A DNA stretch of 64,000 bases, from contig NZ_JAMXAY010000029.1 in the NCBI RefSeq assembly GCF_025460835.1, positions 1-64,000 on the forward strand, in the 5' to 3' direction. The translations under genes and the position numbers were made by a program. The notes beneath the pieces are model-generated. The model had not been told where the DNA came from, made no database searches, and was given only the letters and a program-made list of their open reading frames with translations. Below are positions 63,384 through 64,000 of this stretch, piece by piece (positions within the stretch are counted from its first letter, which is position 1; every line of letters begins with the position of its first letter). The DNA comes from Parapedobacter soli (GTDB taxonomy: Bacteria; Bacteroidota; Bacteroidia; Sphingobacteriales; Sphingobacteriaceae).

Positions 63384-63391
63384 CAAAGTTA
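63384..63391 (-). promoter_or_regulatory. Candidate -7 promoter element for the FKBP operon
   Basis: Minus-strand TAACTTTG, an exact match to TAnnTTTG, about 26 bases before the FKBP start codon at 63358. No convincing -33 element was seen at the normal distance. Confidence 0.4.
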
Positions 63392-63534
63392 TTTAAATAA
63401 TCCGATTAATTGACCTGTTAACACTATTTAACAAACATAAACAGACCAGTTTTGTTTCCTGTCGAGTGTATAGACGTGTAGGTTCTCCTTTTCGCTACAA
63501 GCGGCGGATAAAAAAGATGGGTGTAAGGAAAAAA

Positions 63535-64000
63535 TTAGTTGCGGGTAGCACCAAAAACCTGCACCCAATAGTTGCCATCATGTGCAATAGCCATCTCTTT
63601 GTAAGAATCGCGCATCAAGTTGGCGCAGTGGCTCGGGCTACCCAGCCACTTCTGGACGGCGGCTTGCAGGTCGAAATCGCCGAAAGCAATGTTTTCGCCG
63701 TACGTAAGAATGGTGCGGCTGTCATCGATGTATCCCGATTCCACAAGCCGGTTATAGACATTAGCTCCCGACGGACTGGTATGGCTGAAGTAATTGTTTT
63801 GGTGCATGTCTTTGGCGTGTGCTAATGCGGCTTGGTAAAGTTTGGTGTTCCAGGTTACTTTGCTGGTAGGGGGCAAAGACACATCTCCACATTTGCAGCC
63901 CTTTTGCCGCCATTCATTCACCACAGCCAGTGCCTCCATCGCGTTGGAGTCGAGATTGCCAGTATGGTTGTCTTCCTTGACAGCTGGGCCTTGATTTGAA
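63535..64000 (-). CDS. CAP-domain (SCP/PR1-like) protein, cut by the window end
   Basis: The reading frame is open to the last base of the window, so the N-terminus is missing. The visible 155 residues contain a near-complete CAP domain: VVNEWRQKGCKCGD, KLYQAALAHAKDMHQNNYFSHTSPSG (with the His of the CAP cleft), ILTYGENIAFGDFD, and the terminal VQKWLGSPSHCANLMRDSYKEMAIAHDGNYWVQVFG (WxxSPxHxxNLM motif with the second His). Bacterial CAP proteins are secreted, and no enzyme activity is firmly assigned to this class. It is oriented like the FKBP genes and lies upstream of them, separated by 176 bases. Confidence 0.9.
   Translation of the reverse strand, partial: SNQGPAVKEDNHTGNLDSNAMEALAVVNEWRQKGCKCGDVSLPPTSKVTWNTKLYQAALAHAKDMHQNNYFSHTSPSGANVYNRLVESGYIDDSRTILTYGENIAFGDFDLQAAVQKWLGSPSHCANLMRDSYKEMAIAHDGNYWVQVFGATRN

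Noticed and set aside
1..64000. tRNA, rRNA, riboswitch or prophage features
   Set aside because: Intergenic regions were read on both strands and none showed a cloverleaf, conserved riboswitch core or phage genes.

Overview
The window comes from a member of the Bacteroidota with moderately high GC. The evidence is four SusC/SusD pairs, a hybrid two-component sensor, a type IX secretion (T9SS) cargo with its PorP/SprF partner, GldB, and promoter elements matching the Bacteroidota -7 consensus TAnnTTTG. The mix of glycan-utilisation genes and gliding/T9SS genes fits a Sphingobacteriaceae-like soil or plant-associated organism; the genus cannot be fixed from this sequence alone. No tRNA, rRNA, CRISPR array, phage or intact insertion sequence was seen.

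About 0-57 kb is a set of adjoining polysaccharide utilisation loci (PULs) aimed at pectin, especially rhamnogalacturonan. (1) 0-10 kb: a 5'-damaged family 9 pectate lyase, a SusC/SusD pair, a rhamnogalacturonan acetylesterase (CE12) and two unsaturated uronyl hydrolases (GH105); the second GH105 has its own palindrome-bearing promoter. (2) 10.1-32.5 kb: nine tightly packed co-directional genes, probably one operon: a four-FAS1 lipoprotein, SusC, SusD, two FAS1 lipoproteins, SusC, SusD, a 2159-residue pectate lyase with a T9SS type B C-terminus, and a PorP/SprF protein. (3) 33-43 kb: GH28, a DUF4450-like enzyme, a six-hairpin glycosidase-like lipoprotein and GH106 alpha-L-rhamnosidase, behind a promoter related to that of the second GH105. 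(4) 43-57 kb: a second GH28 and a hybrid sensor/AraC regulator on the minus strand, a divergent SusC/SusD pair, a GH105 remnant, an SLC13-type permease, L-rhamnose mutarotase and a GntR regulator.

As a pathway, surface lyases (PL1, PL9) and GH28 enzymes would cut homogalacturonan and rhamnogalacturonan. CE12 would remove acetyl groups, SusC/D pairs would import oligosaccharides, GH105 would remove the unsaturated uronic acid left by lyases, and GH106 would release rhamnose, which RhaM interconverts between anomers.

57.6-64 kb is a different, housekeeping-type region: a DUF4136 lipoprotein, NAD+ synthase, a PorT-like outer-membrane barrel, gliding lipoprotein GldB, two FKBP-type prolyl isomerase lipoproteins and a CAP-domain protein cut by the window end.

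The most unusual items are the SusCD/FAS1/T9SS operon, a helically phased 10-11 bp repeat array between two convergent enzyme genes (43280-43458), the pair of related promoter/leader regions at 8.4 and 32.9 kb, and two poorly characterised (alpha/alpha)6 enzymes.
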